Part shown: positions 11,787 through 22,782 of the stretch, piece after piece | Layout of the letters: every line of letters begins with the position of its first letter | Numbering within the stretch: position 1 is the first letter of the stretch | Source: Aplectana chamaeleonis | Taxonomy: Eukaryota > Nematoda > Chromadorea > Rhabditida > Cosmocercidae | Assembly: GCA_029168955.1 (NCBI GenBank) | Contig: JAPDOI010001175.1 | Coordinates: forward strand, 1-64,000 | DNA: 64,000 nt | Direction of reading: 5' to 3' | The notes under the pieces: generated by a model | What the model saw: the letters and a program-made list of their open reading frames with translations, nothing else | The model's database searches: none | What the model was told of the DNA's origin: nothing | Made by a program: the position numbers and the translations under genes

Positions 11787-12280
11787 TTAAAGGCAGTGTT
11801 CACGGTAAAAATCGTTATACTGTTTTTCCTCCTATCTTGAAAACGGCCCCATTCTGATTCCAATGATGTTTCTGAAATCGTACAAGACCTTCTGGGAACA
11901 GAGTTATGGTCCCTCAAAGATTGAGCTAAGGAAACATGGTGGACGAGTTGTCCGAGGCTTGTAACTTCCGTCTTTTCCAGCCGATCAATGCGAGCTGACC
12001 TGAGTAAAGAGAGAAGTTGAGAATGAAGGGAAGAACGAGGCTAATGATTGGAAATCATCGCCTATCTCACGATCTCGAGCTTTCATTTGTTCACGTCGGT
12101 GGGCGTGTGTTGCGCTTTTGGGGTTTGCCTTGCGCTCGAAGTGGCAACTTCGGGCTCTTTTCCAGCTTTTCCTGGCTTGTTTTCATGAGTTCTTTCGACG
12201 TCAGCGTTACAGTGTGCCCCTCCACTACCCATTCCTAGTGGAAACTGAAACACATTTTTCATAGTTAACACTGCCTTTAA
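11787..12280 (-). mobile_element. TTAA-flanked element family M, copy 2
   Basis: Inverted copy of 8844-9341 and 16783-17275, 494 bp, ending CACTGCCTTTAA. A plus frame at 12017-12238 (73 codons) corresponds to a minus frame at 16783-17046. See findings. Confidence 0.9.
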
Positions 12281-12317
12281 CATGCGCCTGTCGCGCCGCT
12301 GACTCGGAGAAAGGTAT

Positions 12318-12608
12318 TAGGTCAATGGTAAACATTGTTGCTGCATGAGCGACAGTCATGACATTAAGCACAAATCGTGCCGGGACCAGCATCGGAGCAC
12401 TGGCACTGGCCGCCGTAGGAACAGTTGTCGCGTGTCCGTCGTGTCGCGGAGGGCTGACATACTGCAAATGTGCGGAGGCCTGTCGTTGCCACTGTCCCTG
12501 TCGCTGAGCAGCGCACTGCGACAGCGACAGATTCAAAGGGCGGGAGGCGGTCACTGTAGCTGTGCAGAGCGACGCGACCGCGTGTCGCAAAACTATACCG
12601 TTGGCCTA
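12318..12608 (+). mobile_element. MITE family D, copy 2
   Basis: Begins TAGGTCAATGGTAAACATTG and ends ACTATACCGTTGGCCTA. The interior is made of GCGACAG-type words and is collinear with 13851-14151. Confidence 0.8.
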
Positions 12609-12612
12609 AGAT

Positions 12613-12893
12613 GTATGATATACGTTCGCGACTAACGGTCGCGCCGCTCTGCACAGCGACGGCCTGTCCCGGAGCTCCCGCCTTTTGAACCTGTTGCTGC
12701 CACAGTGCGCTGCACAGCGGCAGGCTTCGATACATTTGCAGTATGTCAGCCCTCCGCGACACGTCGCTGCGACAGACGCGAGATAACTGTTCCTACGACG
12801 ACCCATGCTGTTGTTCCGATGCGGGTCCCGCACGAATTGTGCTAGATTGCATTTCTGTCGCTCATGACAGCGACAAAGTATACCATAACCCTT
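12613..12893 (-). mobile_element. MITE family D, copy 3, inverted beside copy 2
   Basis: Reverse-oriented copy abutting copy 2, ending GCGACAAAGTATACCATAAC. Together 12318-12893 form a large imperfect palindrome of GCGACA-rich sequence. The overlapping open frames on both strands are artefacts of this. Confidence 0.75.
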
Positions 12894-13152
12894 ACCAATG
12901 CATCGCTTTTTAGTCCGACACAGCCATCTCCGCTGCTGCCCTAGGACACTCTCATTGCGATGATGGCTGTGCTATCGCGGTAAATTCGCAGCACACTTCT
13001 CGGTCAATTCGTGTCCTTTTTGCGGTAATTTAACGGCAGATTCTTCTCGGCAGTTTCTCGATTGATTCACGTCCTTTCAGCGGTATTTTCCCGGTTCGCA
13101 GTAGTTTCGGGTAAAATTCTCGCTGAAGTCCAGGTTCGTGGTGGACTCTTGG

Positions 13153-13393
13153 TACAGTTGACCGCAATGTTAAAGGGACATGGTGCGGTTGCGGACTCGC
13201 ACTAAAACTACGGTAGAATCTGGCACTTTGCCAGATTTCGTCATCCATCGGAGCCACATCTGATATTCTCGTGAGCAGAGAGACGACGGTTGGCGTTGAT
13301 CGATGACGAAATCTGGCAAAGTGCCAGATTCTACCGTAATTTGGTGCGAGTCCGCAACCGCACCATGTCCCTTTAACATTGCGGTCAACTGTA
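13153..13393. mobile_element. 241-bp near-perfect palindromic MITE
   Basis: TA-CAGTTGACCGCAATGTTAAA at the left is mirrored as CCTTTAACATTGCGGTCAAC-TGTA at the right. The arms are 13157-13245 and 13302-13389, almost identical, around a 56-bp loop. TA flanks and CAGT ends fit a Tc1/mariner MITE. The high arm identity suggests recent insertion. Confidence 0.92.
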
Positions 13394-13850
13394 GATTCCA
13401 GGCAATTTCTTCTAGAGGCGACTTGTGTGGCCGGACGCGTCAGAGAGGAGGAGAGGGGGCTAGAGACATACAAATAAAGCTGTAACTAGCCAATGTCCTT
13501 CATTCAGGGCCCTTTGCTCCTTCCCATTTGAGAGCCACCTCCCCCCACTGCTCTATTTGCTACCTAGCCACCTTATGGAAATCGACCGAAGCAAAATCAT
13601 GTAGAAACCATACGGCCTCGTCGCGGTCAATCTTGGTCCCTTCATGATTATAATCGTGGTGCGTGCTGCAAATACAGTCTTCTGCAACTGCAGAAATGAA
13701 TTTCGTGCTAAAATGAAGAGTATCTGCAAAACCAAGGTGAGCGTCTACGAGTACGATGAAGAGATGTGAGGAAGCGAAACTTTGGCGCACTCGAGGGGCT
13801 GCCAGGAGGCACCCAAAAAGGATTCGCCGCCAGTACTAGTGGGTACGTTT

Positions 13851-14151
13851 TAGGTCAATGGTATACATTGTCGCTGTCATTAGCAACAGCCGTGACATTT
13901 AGCACGAATCGTGGCGGGACCAGCATCAAGGCAATGGCACTGGTCTTCGTAGGAACAGTTATCGCGTTCCCGTCGCAGCGACATATGACGGAAGGCTGAC
14001 ATACTGCAAATGTGCCGATGCCTGTTGTTGCCACTGTCGCTGACGCTGTGCAGCTCACTGTGACAGCGACAGATTTAGAGGGCGAGGAGGGTTCGCTGTC
14101 GCTGTGCAGAGCGACGCGACCGCGTGTCGCAAAGGTATACTATTGGCCTTA
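13851..14151 (+). mobile_element. MITE family D, copy 4
   Basis: 301 bp from TAGGTCAATGGTATACATTG to GGTATACTATTGGCCTTA. Its right end is repeated twice just downstream (14323-14349 and from 14353). Confidence 0.85.
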
Positions 14152-14454
14152 TGGTGGGTAGATATATAACTGCGCTGCGGCTCCCTCCCGACAGCAGATC
14201 GCCGACGCTGCATCGCGGAAAAAGATTGCGCGGGCGGCGAACTGGGTTGAGCTCCGTTTCGAGCTGCTATCAGGGGCAGTGAAGCCGAAAATTTGCAACT
14301 ACGCTCCAGCAGGCGTACTATTGGTATACTATTGGCCTTATGGTGGGTATAAGGTATACTATTGGCCTTATGGTGGGTAGATATATAACTGCGCTGCGGC
14401 TCCCTCCCGACAGCAGATCGCCGACGCTGCATCGCGGAAAAAGATTGCGCGGGC
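14134..14454 (+). repeat. Perfect 102-bp direct repeat, period 219
   Basis: 14134-14235 and 14353-14454 are identical base for base. The unit starts with the right end of MITE family D (GGTATACTATTGGCCTTATG) and runs into the MULE terminal repeat. A third partial copy sits at 14323-14349. This is either a recent local duplication or an assembly artefact. Confidence 0.95.
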
Positions 14455-15060
14455 TTCATCCTCAAGCCCTCATATCTTTAAATCTCACTTGTGAAACTTT
14501 AAAATCCACTCCAAAGACGGAAATGCTTCGTTTTCCCAGCTTACCAGCCAAGAGGTTGAATGAGCCAATCAGGGATACCAGTTTCAGAACTATCAGCTTC
14601 ACGCAGAAGCTGAAACGAAGTCTGAAATTTTTAATTTTCCGTTTCTAGAACCACTGAGGAGGTTACAATGTGCCGATCGCATTCTAGCCGACTTCGAATA
14701 GGTCATATCCTCACAGAAGCTGCAACTTAAGAATTTCAAATTTCACTGTAAAAACTAGAGTTTTCAATGTTCTGGTTCTGAGACCACTCAGGAGATTGCA
14801 ACGTGTCGCTGGGATTCCCCTACATAGGTTCTGAACTGGTCAGCTTCAAATTTAACTTTGGAGACTAAGATTTTCATTTTTCTGGTTTCGAAACCAGTCA
14901 TGAGGTTGCATATATAGAGATATATAGAGCTCTAGAGAGCCAATGAGTATTCAATCTTGTTCGAGAACTGGTCAGCTTCACGGAGAAGCTGAATTTTAAA
15001 AAAAATTTGGAATCTTACTCTGAAGGCCAGCGACTGAAACTTGAAAGCTCTGTCTCTTAG
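14165..15060 (+). repeat. MULE left terminal inverted repeat
   Basis: Shares, in inverse, the order of 19490-20012: AGATCGCCGACGC, then GAGCTGCTATCAGGG, CTCCAGCAGGC, TTCATCCTCAAGCC, TTTTCCCAGCTTAC, CTATCAGCTTCACGCAGAAG and TGTCGCTGGGATTC. A 14316-14454 insertion (the 219-bp-period duplication) interrupts it. Confidence 0.8.
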
Positions 15061-15180
15061 GGATCAGATTCTAGAACAGAACTTGACATTATTACATATT
15101 AGCTACCAATCGTCGAATAGCGTGTGTAGTGAATTAGACTACAAACGAGGCCGACCTTGTGCAGAGTTTCTGAACTAACA

Positions 15181-16228
15181 AGGCAACTACTTTTAGTCAG
15201 CCTGGCCATTCCGGATGAAATGTACTTCTCCAGAGCCGTTTTTAACGTAGAATTCAATTATGATTTTCGCAGCTGCCTAAAACCACCCTGAAAAATGTTA
15301 GACGCGTCTTTCAGAGCCTGGCGGCAATGTAAGGGTGCCCCCTACATGAAATTTTTAAGGCGTTTTGAAAAAAGTTCGCATTCGGCTCAAAACTTATATG
15401 CAGAGGTAATCTGGGGTTCTTAACACGAATCTGAAGTCCGTTCATCGAAATTCTGAAGTAGGTTACGGTAGGAACCATGCCATTTAGGGGGTTAAGCCTA
15501 CCTTAGTGTTTCGAAAATCGACAAATGCATGCACCACCCCGAATAACCCCCGCATACAAATTTTGAGTATAATCTGAGACTTTGACCGAACTACCGTATA
15601 CCCATCGTAATCTACCGCATTCTGTCAAAAATCGATAAACGGACCTTAGATGCGTGTTCAACACTCTAGATAGCCCCCGCATTAACAATTTGAGCATTAT
15701 CTATCTAAGCAGTCCGGGAATCGTGTCAAAGTCGCGATTTGTCATCAAATTTTCCCACGACGGGAAGCTTCAAACGAATCAAGTCGAAAACTTCGGAAAA
15801 TCGATAACTAAGCCCCAGATTCGTGATTAGCGCCCAAAATAACCCACCTGGGAGGTTTTTGAGTCAAATCTGGAACATTTCTTCGAGACGCCTTCAGAGC
15901 CTTGTAATTGGTATAAATAAACGCTCAAAATCCAAAAGTCCAAAACGCCATCAGTCTGCGCAAAGTTAGGATTATGGGCTCTTCACCCAAACTTTGCTCA
16001 GAGGGCTTGTTCTGGGCGCTGAACACAGTTATGAGGTGCATTTCCGGATTTTCCAAAGACCAGCGCGCGTTCTAGAGGGTACAATAGGTACGAAAACTTG
16101 ACGAAAAACGCCTATAACTTTTTTCAGGGTGGGTTTAGGCAGCTGCGAAGATCATAATCGGATTCCACGTCAAAATGTAGAAGCACGTTTCATCCTGAAT
16201 GGCCAGACTGACTAATAGTAGTTCCCGT
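15181..16228. mobile_element. 1.05-kb foldback family N, copy 1
   Basis: Left end AACTACTTTTAGTCAGCCTG then GCCATTCCGGATGAAATGTA; right end carries the inverse (CATCCTGAATGGCCAGACTG, CTAATAGTAGTTCCC). The interior is modular: sections resembling CGATAAACGGACC...AACACTC..ATAGCCCCCGCAT...TTTGAG recur several times in both orientations. Related copies are at 35231-36443 and 44422-46300. Confidence 0.85.
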
Positions 16229-16782
16229 AAATAGCTGCAGTGTACCCGTACCATAATACCCTAAGACTGTCCACGTCTCTTCGATGTCACGAGAGGGAGA
16301 GTAGAGGGTGACTGACGAAGATACAGTTGAGGTATATTTCTTTCACACTAGAGGTTTGCTTCGAATAATATCGATTATTTCGGATAAATCTAAATTTCTC
16401 TTCATGATCGAAATGGTTTCAACAGTGCTCCTTTTCATACATTACGATTAGTAGAACGTTCTCTTAATAACTGAAAAATTAGGATTTGGTCCATCAATTT
16501 AAATGCCGAAGTCAATTAATTGAGTTTTTATTTGAATATTCGAACAATCGAAAAAGTTGTAATAGCGATTCTGTGATTGGACGGGAAGTCACTTTTTCAT
16601 CAGCTATGGTAACCTTGCCCCTCGCGTAATGTGTATACCAAGTACACTCAAAACCATCTCGGATCTGAGAAAATATTAGTTAATCGGAAATCGAAATTAT
16701 TCAATCCAACACTATATCATACTCATGAATATTACTACGTTTCAGTGTAAATTATATCTTTTTATGCCGGTTTTCGACAACA

Positions 16783-17275
16783 TTAAAGGCAGTGTTCACG
16801 ATAAAAAAAGTTTTCGAAATTCCACAAGGATTGGGTAGTGGAGGGACACTCTGTAACGCTAACGTCGAAATACCGCATCAAAACCAGCCAGGAAGAGCCC
16901 CAAAAGAGCCCGAAGTTGCAACTTCGAGCGCATTGAAAACCCCAAAAGCGCATCACACGCCCACCGACGTAAACAAATGAATGCTCGAGATCGTGAGATG
17001 AGCGATGATTTCCAATCATTAGCCCCCTTCCTCCCTTCACTCTCAAGTTCTCTCTTTACTCAGGTCAGCTCTCATACATCGGCTGCAAAAGACGGAAGTT
17101 ACAAGCATCGGACAACTAGTCCACCATTTTCCCTAGCTCAGTTTTCGAGGGGCAATAACTCCATTCCCAGAAGGTCTTGCACGATTTCAGAGACATCATT
17201 GGAATCAGCGTGGGGCCGTTTTCAAGATAGGCTGAAAAACAGAAAAACTATTTTTATCGTGAACACTGCCTTTAA
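16783..17275 (+). mobile_element. TTAA-flanked element family M, copy 3
   Basis: 493 bp, TTAA-AGGCAGTGTTCACG to CGTGAACACTGCCT-TTAA, collinear with copy 1. It is nested inside the MULE. Confidence 0.92.
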
Positions 17276-17473
17276 GTGCCTCACAACGTGGACGTAAGAG
17301 TATGAAAAACATATTTATTAACAATGCATGGGGACCTCAACGTGATTGTTTCGGTAATAATTAATTACACTAGGATATAAATCTATATAACTCTTAACAT
17401 ATCCATATTTGCCCTTAAATTAATATTAATGTTATTATGTAATACATTTGAAATTAAATCAGCATAAATCTCT

Positions 17474-19260
17474 TCAAACAAAACGAGACATTTTCCGGCA
17501 GTGAGCTGTTATTGAATTTGTGGTCGATGCCCATCCTTGTTCCATTCGTTCCCTGAACTCTGTCATGGCTCTCGATATTTTTTCCTCCTCTGTCTGTCCC
17601 TCCTGTGCAGCCGTCGGCCGACATCGCGGTGCTGAAAAATACATGCGCAGAACAAATCTGACTTCGCTTCATAAAATTACCGCACGTACCTGCTCCACGT
17701 AGAGCAGACTACCAAAAGCAACATAGGTGATTTCCTGCAGCACATCGAGCAGTTCTTGAAATGGCGGGTGGTTCACGTTATTTAGCAGCCTCCTCAGCTC
17801 GCTGAACATAACGAAAATTCATATTCAGAATGTTCAATTACAATTTTTGGTTAGCTTTTCCTTCTGCACCTGTGGTAAGCCTCGCCGCGTTTGTAGTTCT
17901 GAGGTCATGTAGGCCCTATTTCCACCACGTCCTCTCGTACGGGCCACGGAACCATGTAGCATCAAGGTACTCCAAAAACAGCTTACACGTCAAATACGCG
18001 TTGTGACCCTTAAAAATGCTTGACAAAAAAATGCACAATAAAAACCAACTTCACATTACCTGCGGCACCGGAGGGGCTCTTAGCGCTTCAATTCTCGGGA
18101 TTAAATCAGGAGGCAGGAAAAGTGTGCACTTCAGCGTCTTCCACCATCTTGTGACTATAAAGTTTTTTCGCAGCCCCCTGACGCATTGCCGCAGAACCAG
18201 ATTATTAGCCCTTCCATTCCATGCGTTGGCGAGATGGAACCCGCACCCCTGTATATGGGCGTCAGGGTAGCAGCACTGCTTGCGGTTTTCAAGGCGGGCT
18301 GAAAATGGTGAGAACACGCTCCAAAATCCGAATCAATTTGAGGGCTTCTATTGAACATTTCATGTTGAACCCAATTTTGCATTTCTTCGACAAACGAGGC
18401 TGTCTTATACCTTTTCGAAATCCAGAAGGATGCGTAATCGATGGATCTGCCCATGTACTGCGAGCTTATCTCGCAGCGTCCCGGAAATCGCCTGGTACGT
18501 TTGCTATGTTTTCTTCGCTGTTATCGCGTGCATCAGAGGAGTCTACAATTAAATACACTTTCTATAACATGTTTGATGGTATATCTAAATTGATTCTCAC
18601 TTCCACTTCACCATTTCTGATTCCATGTATTGTGTATAGGTAACTGTCCTATTTCCATTCCTACAGGTGCCGTGCGTGGGTTGAATTTGTGCATACCGTC
18701 ACCCACCAGCGTCACCAATCCATTCACATGCGCTAGCTGTAATCGATAAGTACAATTTCTAATTTTCGTTTGAATCTGAAGCAATGCCTACCCATCACCT
18801 CCTCTGGAAAATAGATGTGGAGGTCTTCCTGCTGGACATGGACGAATAGTCCTCCCTCAAGAAGATTCCTTTGATGTTCGGGAATGTTGTCCATGCGGAC
18901 GCTCTTCTGATGCGACGCGACACTTCTAAATGATTTTTAGATGAGGTTCCACAATCTGTGTACACCATAATGTAAAAAAAAACAAATCTACCTTGCTGAA
19001 CATGTTTATAAATCGTTATCTAGCGGGAGAATTCAGGTACATAGCAGAAAGCCCTAACCAATTCGCTTGACTTACCTAGAGAATGATTTGCGCCTCGACT
19101 CACATCCTCCTTTCGCAAACATCTGCAGCACCTCTCGTCTCTCCTCTCCAGCTAAAAAATCATTTATTTGAAAGCACGCAGCAATCTTAGTGATTCGAAC
19201 GTTCCCTATTGCAGATCTAATGTGCAATGCCCGCCCTCTCCCAGTGCCGAACAGGCGCAT
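17474..19260 (-). pseudogene. MULE transposase, multi-exon, decayed
   Basis: Exons on minus, by splice sites: 19076-19260 (start uncertain), 18799-18925, 18601-18736, 18411-18542, 18060-18298, 17870-18008, 17690-17801 and a last exon from 17631 to a stop at 17474-17476. Readable motifs in order: GLVTLVGDGMHKFNPR (first acidic motif), YTIHGIRNGEVE, PLMHAITAKKT, ILLDFEK (second acidic motif), then YPDAHIQGCGFHLANAW (the C..H motif of MULE transposases), FLEYLDATWFRGPYERTWW, LRTTN and LLNNVNHPPFQELLDVLQEI. Damage: TAG codons after AKKT and after TWWK, and frameshifts near 18618, 18252, 17885 and 17577. Introns are about 50 nt or longer. The protein cannot be made as it stands. The MULE assignment rests on motif order and on the surrounding long inverted repeats. 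Confidence 0.85.
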
Positions 19261-19489
19261 CCTTCGCGGACCTTCGATCCTCGCGTATGGACTTTACACT
19301 CTATACATTAAAAAATACTTATATCGTAAACAATTGAGCCATCAGAAAAAACTTTGATTTCTTTGATTTTCTCAATTCAACTTCAAGAAACCATACTTCG
19401 TGAGCTACTCTATCCACCTTATCATCGTGCCGCTTAACTGGTATACAGTCGTGGACGAGCTGACACGGGTCTCTGTCAAAAAACGGCGT

Positions 19490-20012
19490 AACCTGAATCA
19501 GAGCCAGAAAAACGAAAATTTCTGCCTTCAGAGTGAATTTTTAAACTTTTAAGTTCCAGCTTAAGCGTGAAGCTGACCAGTTTGAAACCTAGTAGAATCC
19601 CAGCGACACACTGCAACAACCTCCTCACTGGTTCTAGAGTCAGAAAATCAAAAATTTGAGCTTTCAGAGTGAATTTTCAAACTTTAAAAGTTTCAGTTTC
19701 TGCGTGAAGCTGATAGTTCTAAACCTCGTATCTTTGATTGGTTCATTCAGCATTTTGGCTGGTCAGTAAGCTGGGAAAATTGAACGTTTCTGTCTTCGGA
19801 GTAGATTTCGAAGTTTCAAATATAAAGTTCAAAGATATAACGGCTTGAGGATGAAACTCAAGGCTGCTGGAGCTCAGGTGCAAAATTCCAGCTTCACTGT
19901 CCCTGATAGCAGCTCGGGACGCAGCTAAATCCAACTCGTCGCCAGCGCGACACCTTTCGCAGCGACGCGGCGTTGACGATCTTCCGTGCGTAGGGAGTAT
20001 TCTTGATATCCG
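19490..20012 (-). repeat. MULE right terminal inverted repeat
   Basis: Inverse of the left repeat over several hundred bases, roughly 75-80% similar by eye: TAGCAGCTCGGGACGCAGCT, GCCTGCTGG-like and TCAGTAAGCTGGGAAAATTG blocks occur in the mirrored order. Confidence 0.8.
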
Positions 20013-20760
20013 AATCACTCCTTTTCGGCTATCCGGCCGGATATCCGAGATTCGGATAATCCGATATCTGAAAATTCGAAAAAAAAATGCATTATCTGAA
20101 TCGAACCAATATCTAAAGGGTCAAAAATTCGGATAAATTTGCACTAGGCCACGCCCATTTTCGGTACTGCCTTCTATCTAGTACATCAGCTCAGGATTTT
20201 CCTCCTCCTTCCGAAATCGAAAGTCGTTGCGGCGCCGAGAAATGGGCATGGTCAAAAGCGATGTCCAAATGGCTAGTTATTCAGTGTAGAAGTTTTTTGT
20301 TTAGTCGCTTTGCGTACTTTTTACTTACCAGTTGCCCTGAAAAATCTTTGTATGGATAATACTGTGCCTCCCAACAACGATAGAGTAATTGAAGATTTGT
20401 TTTCATATTTTCATTAATATGCATATATGAAGATTGAAGTTTGCATGTGAACATGCTGCGAATGCAATGAAGGGCTAATGTTTGCTCAATTATGGATGTT
20501 TCAAAGGCTTGCCTAGAGTGCCTGGCTTATTTTTCACTGTTTTGCCTCAACTTTGTTCCGGAAATATCCGAAGTTATCCGACCGGATATCCGTATCCGAA
20601 TCTTTGGAAAAATGGCATTATCTGAATCCATCCATTATGCAAAAATTTGAAAAGGCGCATTATCTGAACCAAACCAATATCCGGAAAATTTAATATCGGC
20701 ATTCTCCGAATCGATCCATTATCCAAGAAATTATCTTCGGATAACAAGCATAGTAGGGAG
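20013..20760. mobile_element. Satellite-bearing element with GGATATCCG arrays
   Basis: The ends AGTATTCTTGATATCCGAAT (near 19998) and CTTCGGATAACAAGCATAGTA (near 20735) are inverted copies. Just inside are AT-rich repeats of about 42 bp built on GCATTATCTGAATC and CCAATATCCGGAAAAT. It is adjacent to or overlaps the MULE end, so the boundary is uncertain. Confidence 0.55.
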
Positions 20761-20776
20761 GCGCAGTGCAATCAAT

Positions 20777-21055
20777 TACTGTGCTTCTCTGGGCCAAATT
20801 CCGGTCTGCGATTGCGTCTCGACACGCTTTGCGGCCGCAGGCACTCGTGTCGGACGAGCTTCCAGCGCCAAAGCCGCCGATCCGTCGACTCTAGGAGGTT
20901 TTGGAATCTGGAAACTAAAAAAATGGAGGAAACTGTATAAAAGGCCACATCGAGTCGGCTTTGGCGCTGCAAGTTCGACCTACTGGAGCGCGTGCTGCCG
21001 CAAAGCGTGTCGAGACGCGATTACGGACCGGAACTTGGCCCAGAGAAGCTAAGTA
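20777..21055. mobile_element. TA-flanked MITE family B, copy 2
   Basis: TA-CTGTGCTTCTCTGGGCCAAA to TTGGCCCAGAGAAGC..GTA, with GTCTCGACACGCTTTGCGGC and its inverse inside. Same family as 4737-5018. Confidence 0.88.
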
Positions 21056-21431
21056 CCTGACCCCCACCATAAAACGTGCCCACCGGTACTGGCGGCGAAT
21101 TCCTATTGGGTGCCTCTTGGTACGGACTCGGGACACTTCTACAAAAGTGGGCGTTTTCTTCCTTAACGACGGCATGCGTCGAGCTCATTTAATCGGTGTA
21201 GAGCATAAGGACTAAAGCGGTGGAGTCCCCGAATAACCAGCCAAACTCGTCCAAGGCTCCTCCCTTTCTGTGTATTCGATCAATAAGCCCTATGACCGGG
21301 CGGCGACCAATGAATAATTTTTTACACTGACAGAGCAGCCCGATCGGAACTGTATCCTGTAATGGGGTGGTAAAAAGCGCCGCCCTAGGATTTTCGGTTA
21401 CAGATTAGATTTCTGGGATTCTCATAGATTC

Positions 21432-21576
21432 TAAGGCCTCTTTTATTTAGAGTGCGATCGCTGATGGCCGCAAAGGCATCTTTTCAATGCAGATCGACGT
21501 GCGACGCGATATCGGTTGATGCTCATGATTATCATCCCATCGCGCTGCGCGGCGATCGAACTCTGAAAGTGGTCTA
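21432..21576. mobile_element. Short MITE family G, copy 1
   Basis: AGGCCTCTTTTATTTAGAGTGCGATCGC mirrored by GGCGATCGAACTCTGAAAGT at the right end. It matches 56706-56846, including the central CAGATCGACGTGCGACGCGA. Confidence 0.75.
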
Positions 21577-22043
21577 ACATGCATGCGGAATGCTCCGCGA
21601 CCCCCCCCTCCCCAAAAAAAAAGTTGGGACTCCTGGGCGAGCGACACTTAAGCGGTGCTGTTTTTTTTTCGACACCCCCTCCCCCTAAATAACAGAGAGC
21701 TCCACCTCGCCTGCGTCAAATTACGGAAGATCCAGTGGCACCGCCATCGCGATTGAAAGGAGAGGCACAATCGAGTTGCTCTCGAAGTGCGGAATACAAT
21801 GTACATTGTCGTCTCCTCGTCATTGACCCGCTCAGAGGTAGGGAGCTGCGAGGAATATAAATGTTACACGGAAGCAATATTCAAATTCATGACCCACCCA
21901 CAATGAAATACTTTATTTTCGAACAAATAAGCGCACAAGACGAAATATTATAGGGCTACGTCCATAAGTGAAAATTTCAGAGCAAATGTTTGTCATAGCT
22001 GACATCAACTCTAACCGGATGATGAATTGAGGTTAAAGCAAGG

Positions 22044-22120
22044 CCGGGTCCATACTTCGCGAGCGACGCGACGCTGTGGTTATCATCTACGCCGACCAAA
22101 AATTCATATACCTAGAGTGC
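22044..22120. mobile_element. Fragment of MITE family H
   Basis: Half element beginning GCCGGGTCCATACTTCGCGA, similar to the ends at 25272-25396 and 41862-41976. Confidence 0.45.
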
Positions 22121-22668
22121 AATAAAATTGCCGCACACCGCACGTTGTAAGAACCCGGCCAATGTGTACAATGTGTAGCACCAATATTCAGAAGTGTCTG
22201 GATTGAAAGGGTTCCTTGGCTAGCGGGTGCGTAATAGCCAGCGATCACCGCGGCGCGACCGCTCGCCGTCCGCAGACCGCCTCCAACTCAGCCATTCCCA
22301 ATGAATAGGGCTGTATATTCTATACATACGTTAACGAAATTCATTAATATGAAGCAGATCAGAACGTGAGTAATGTGGTCAAGTAGTGGGAATGCAAATG
22401 ATCAGGTCAGTACTCTCGATGGTTAAAAAGCGCATACAGAAAAAAGACGCTTTTCGAGAAGTAGCAAAAAGACAATGATAAAAACCATAGAATCTAAGCA
22501 CATTTCTTAATTAATAATCTTAAAGTACAGATACAAGTAAAAGCGACAATTTGACTAGACACCGTAATATGATATGTATCGTCTATGTCTCGCCATAGTC
22601 CAAAATCTGTGACTACAATTTCGTATTCAACACTGTTCCCGATGAAAACAGAGCTTCTAGTATATGTA

Positions 22669-22782
22669 TCACATATTGGCCTTCGATCGAGGTAAACTAG
22701 CTATGAAAGCGTGAGCAGCCGCAGTGAGATCTTTCTGGTTTCGTGTTCCGCCGGTCACAATTTGCATCCACCGACGAGAATA
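22669..22782 (-). CDS. Host gene terminal exon
   Basis: Acceptor TAGCTTTCAG, then 37 codons and TGA: begins YSRRWMQIVTGGTRN and ends AHAFIASLPRSKANM. Phase 0, so it joins 24919-25008 in frame. No canonical AATAAA was seen close downstream. Confidence 0.75.
   Translation of the reverse strand, partial: YSRRWMQIVTGGTRNQKDLTAAAHAFIASLPRSKANM

Larger units (their letters stand above)
14165..20012 (-). mobile_element. Mutator-like element (MULE) with long terminal inverted repeats
   Basis: Long inverted repeats (14165-15060 and 19490-20012) bracket a decayed multi-exon transposase on the minus strand (17474-19260). Long terminal repeats plus a MULE-type protein together support the class. Two other elements are nested between the repeats (15181-16228 and 16783-17275), so they are probably younger. 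The exact outer boundaries and a 9-bp target duplication could not be fixed by eye. Confidence 0.75.

Noticed and set aside
12225..12833. Several frames over 70-130 codons on both strands
   Set aside because: They span two inverted MITE D copies; no splice or start support.
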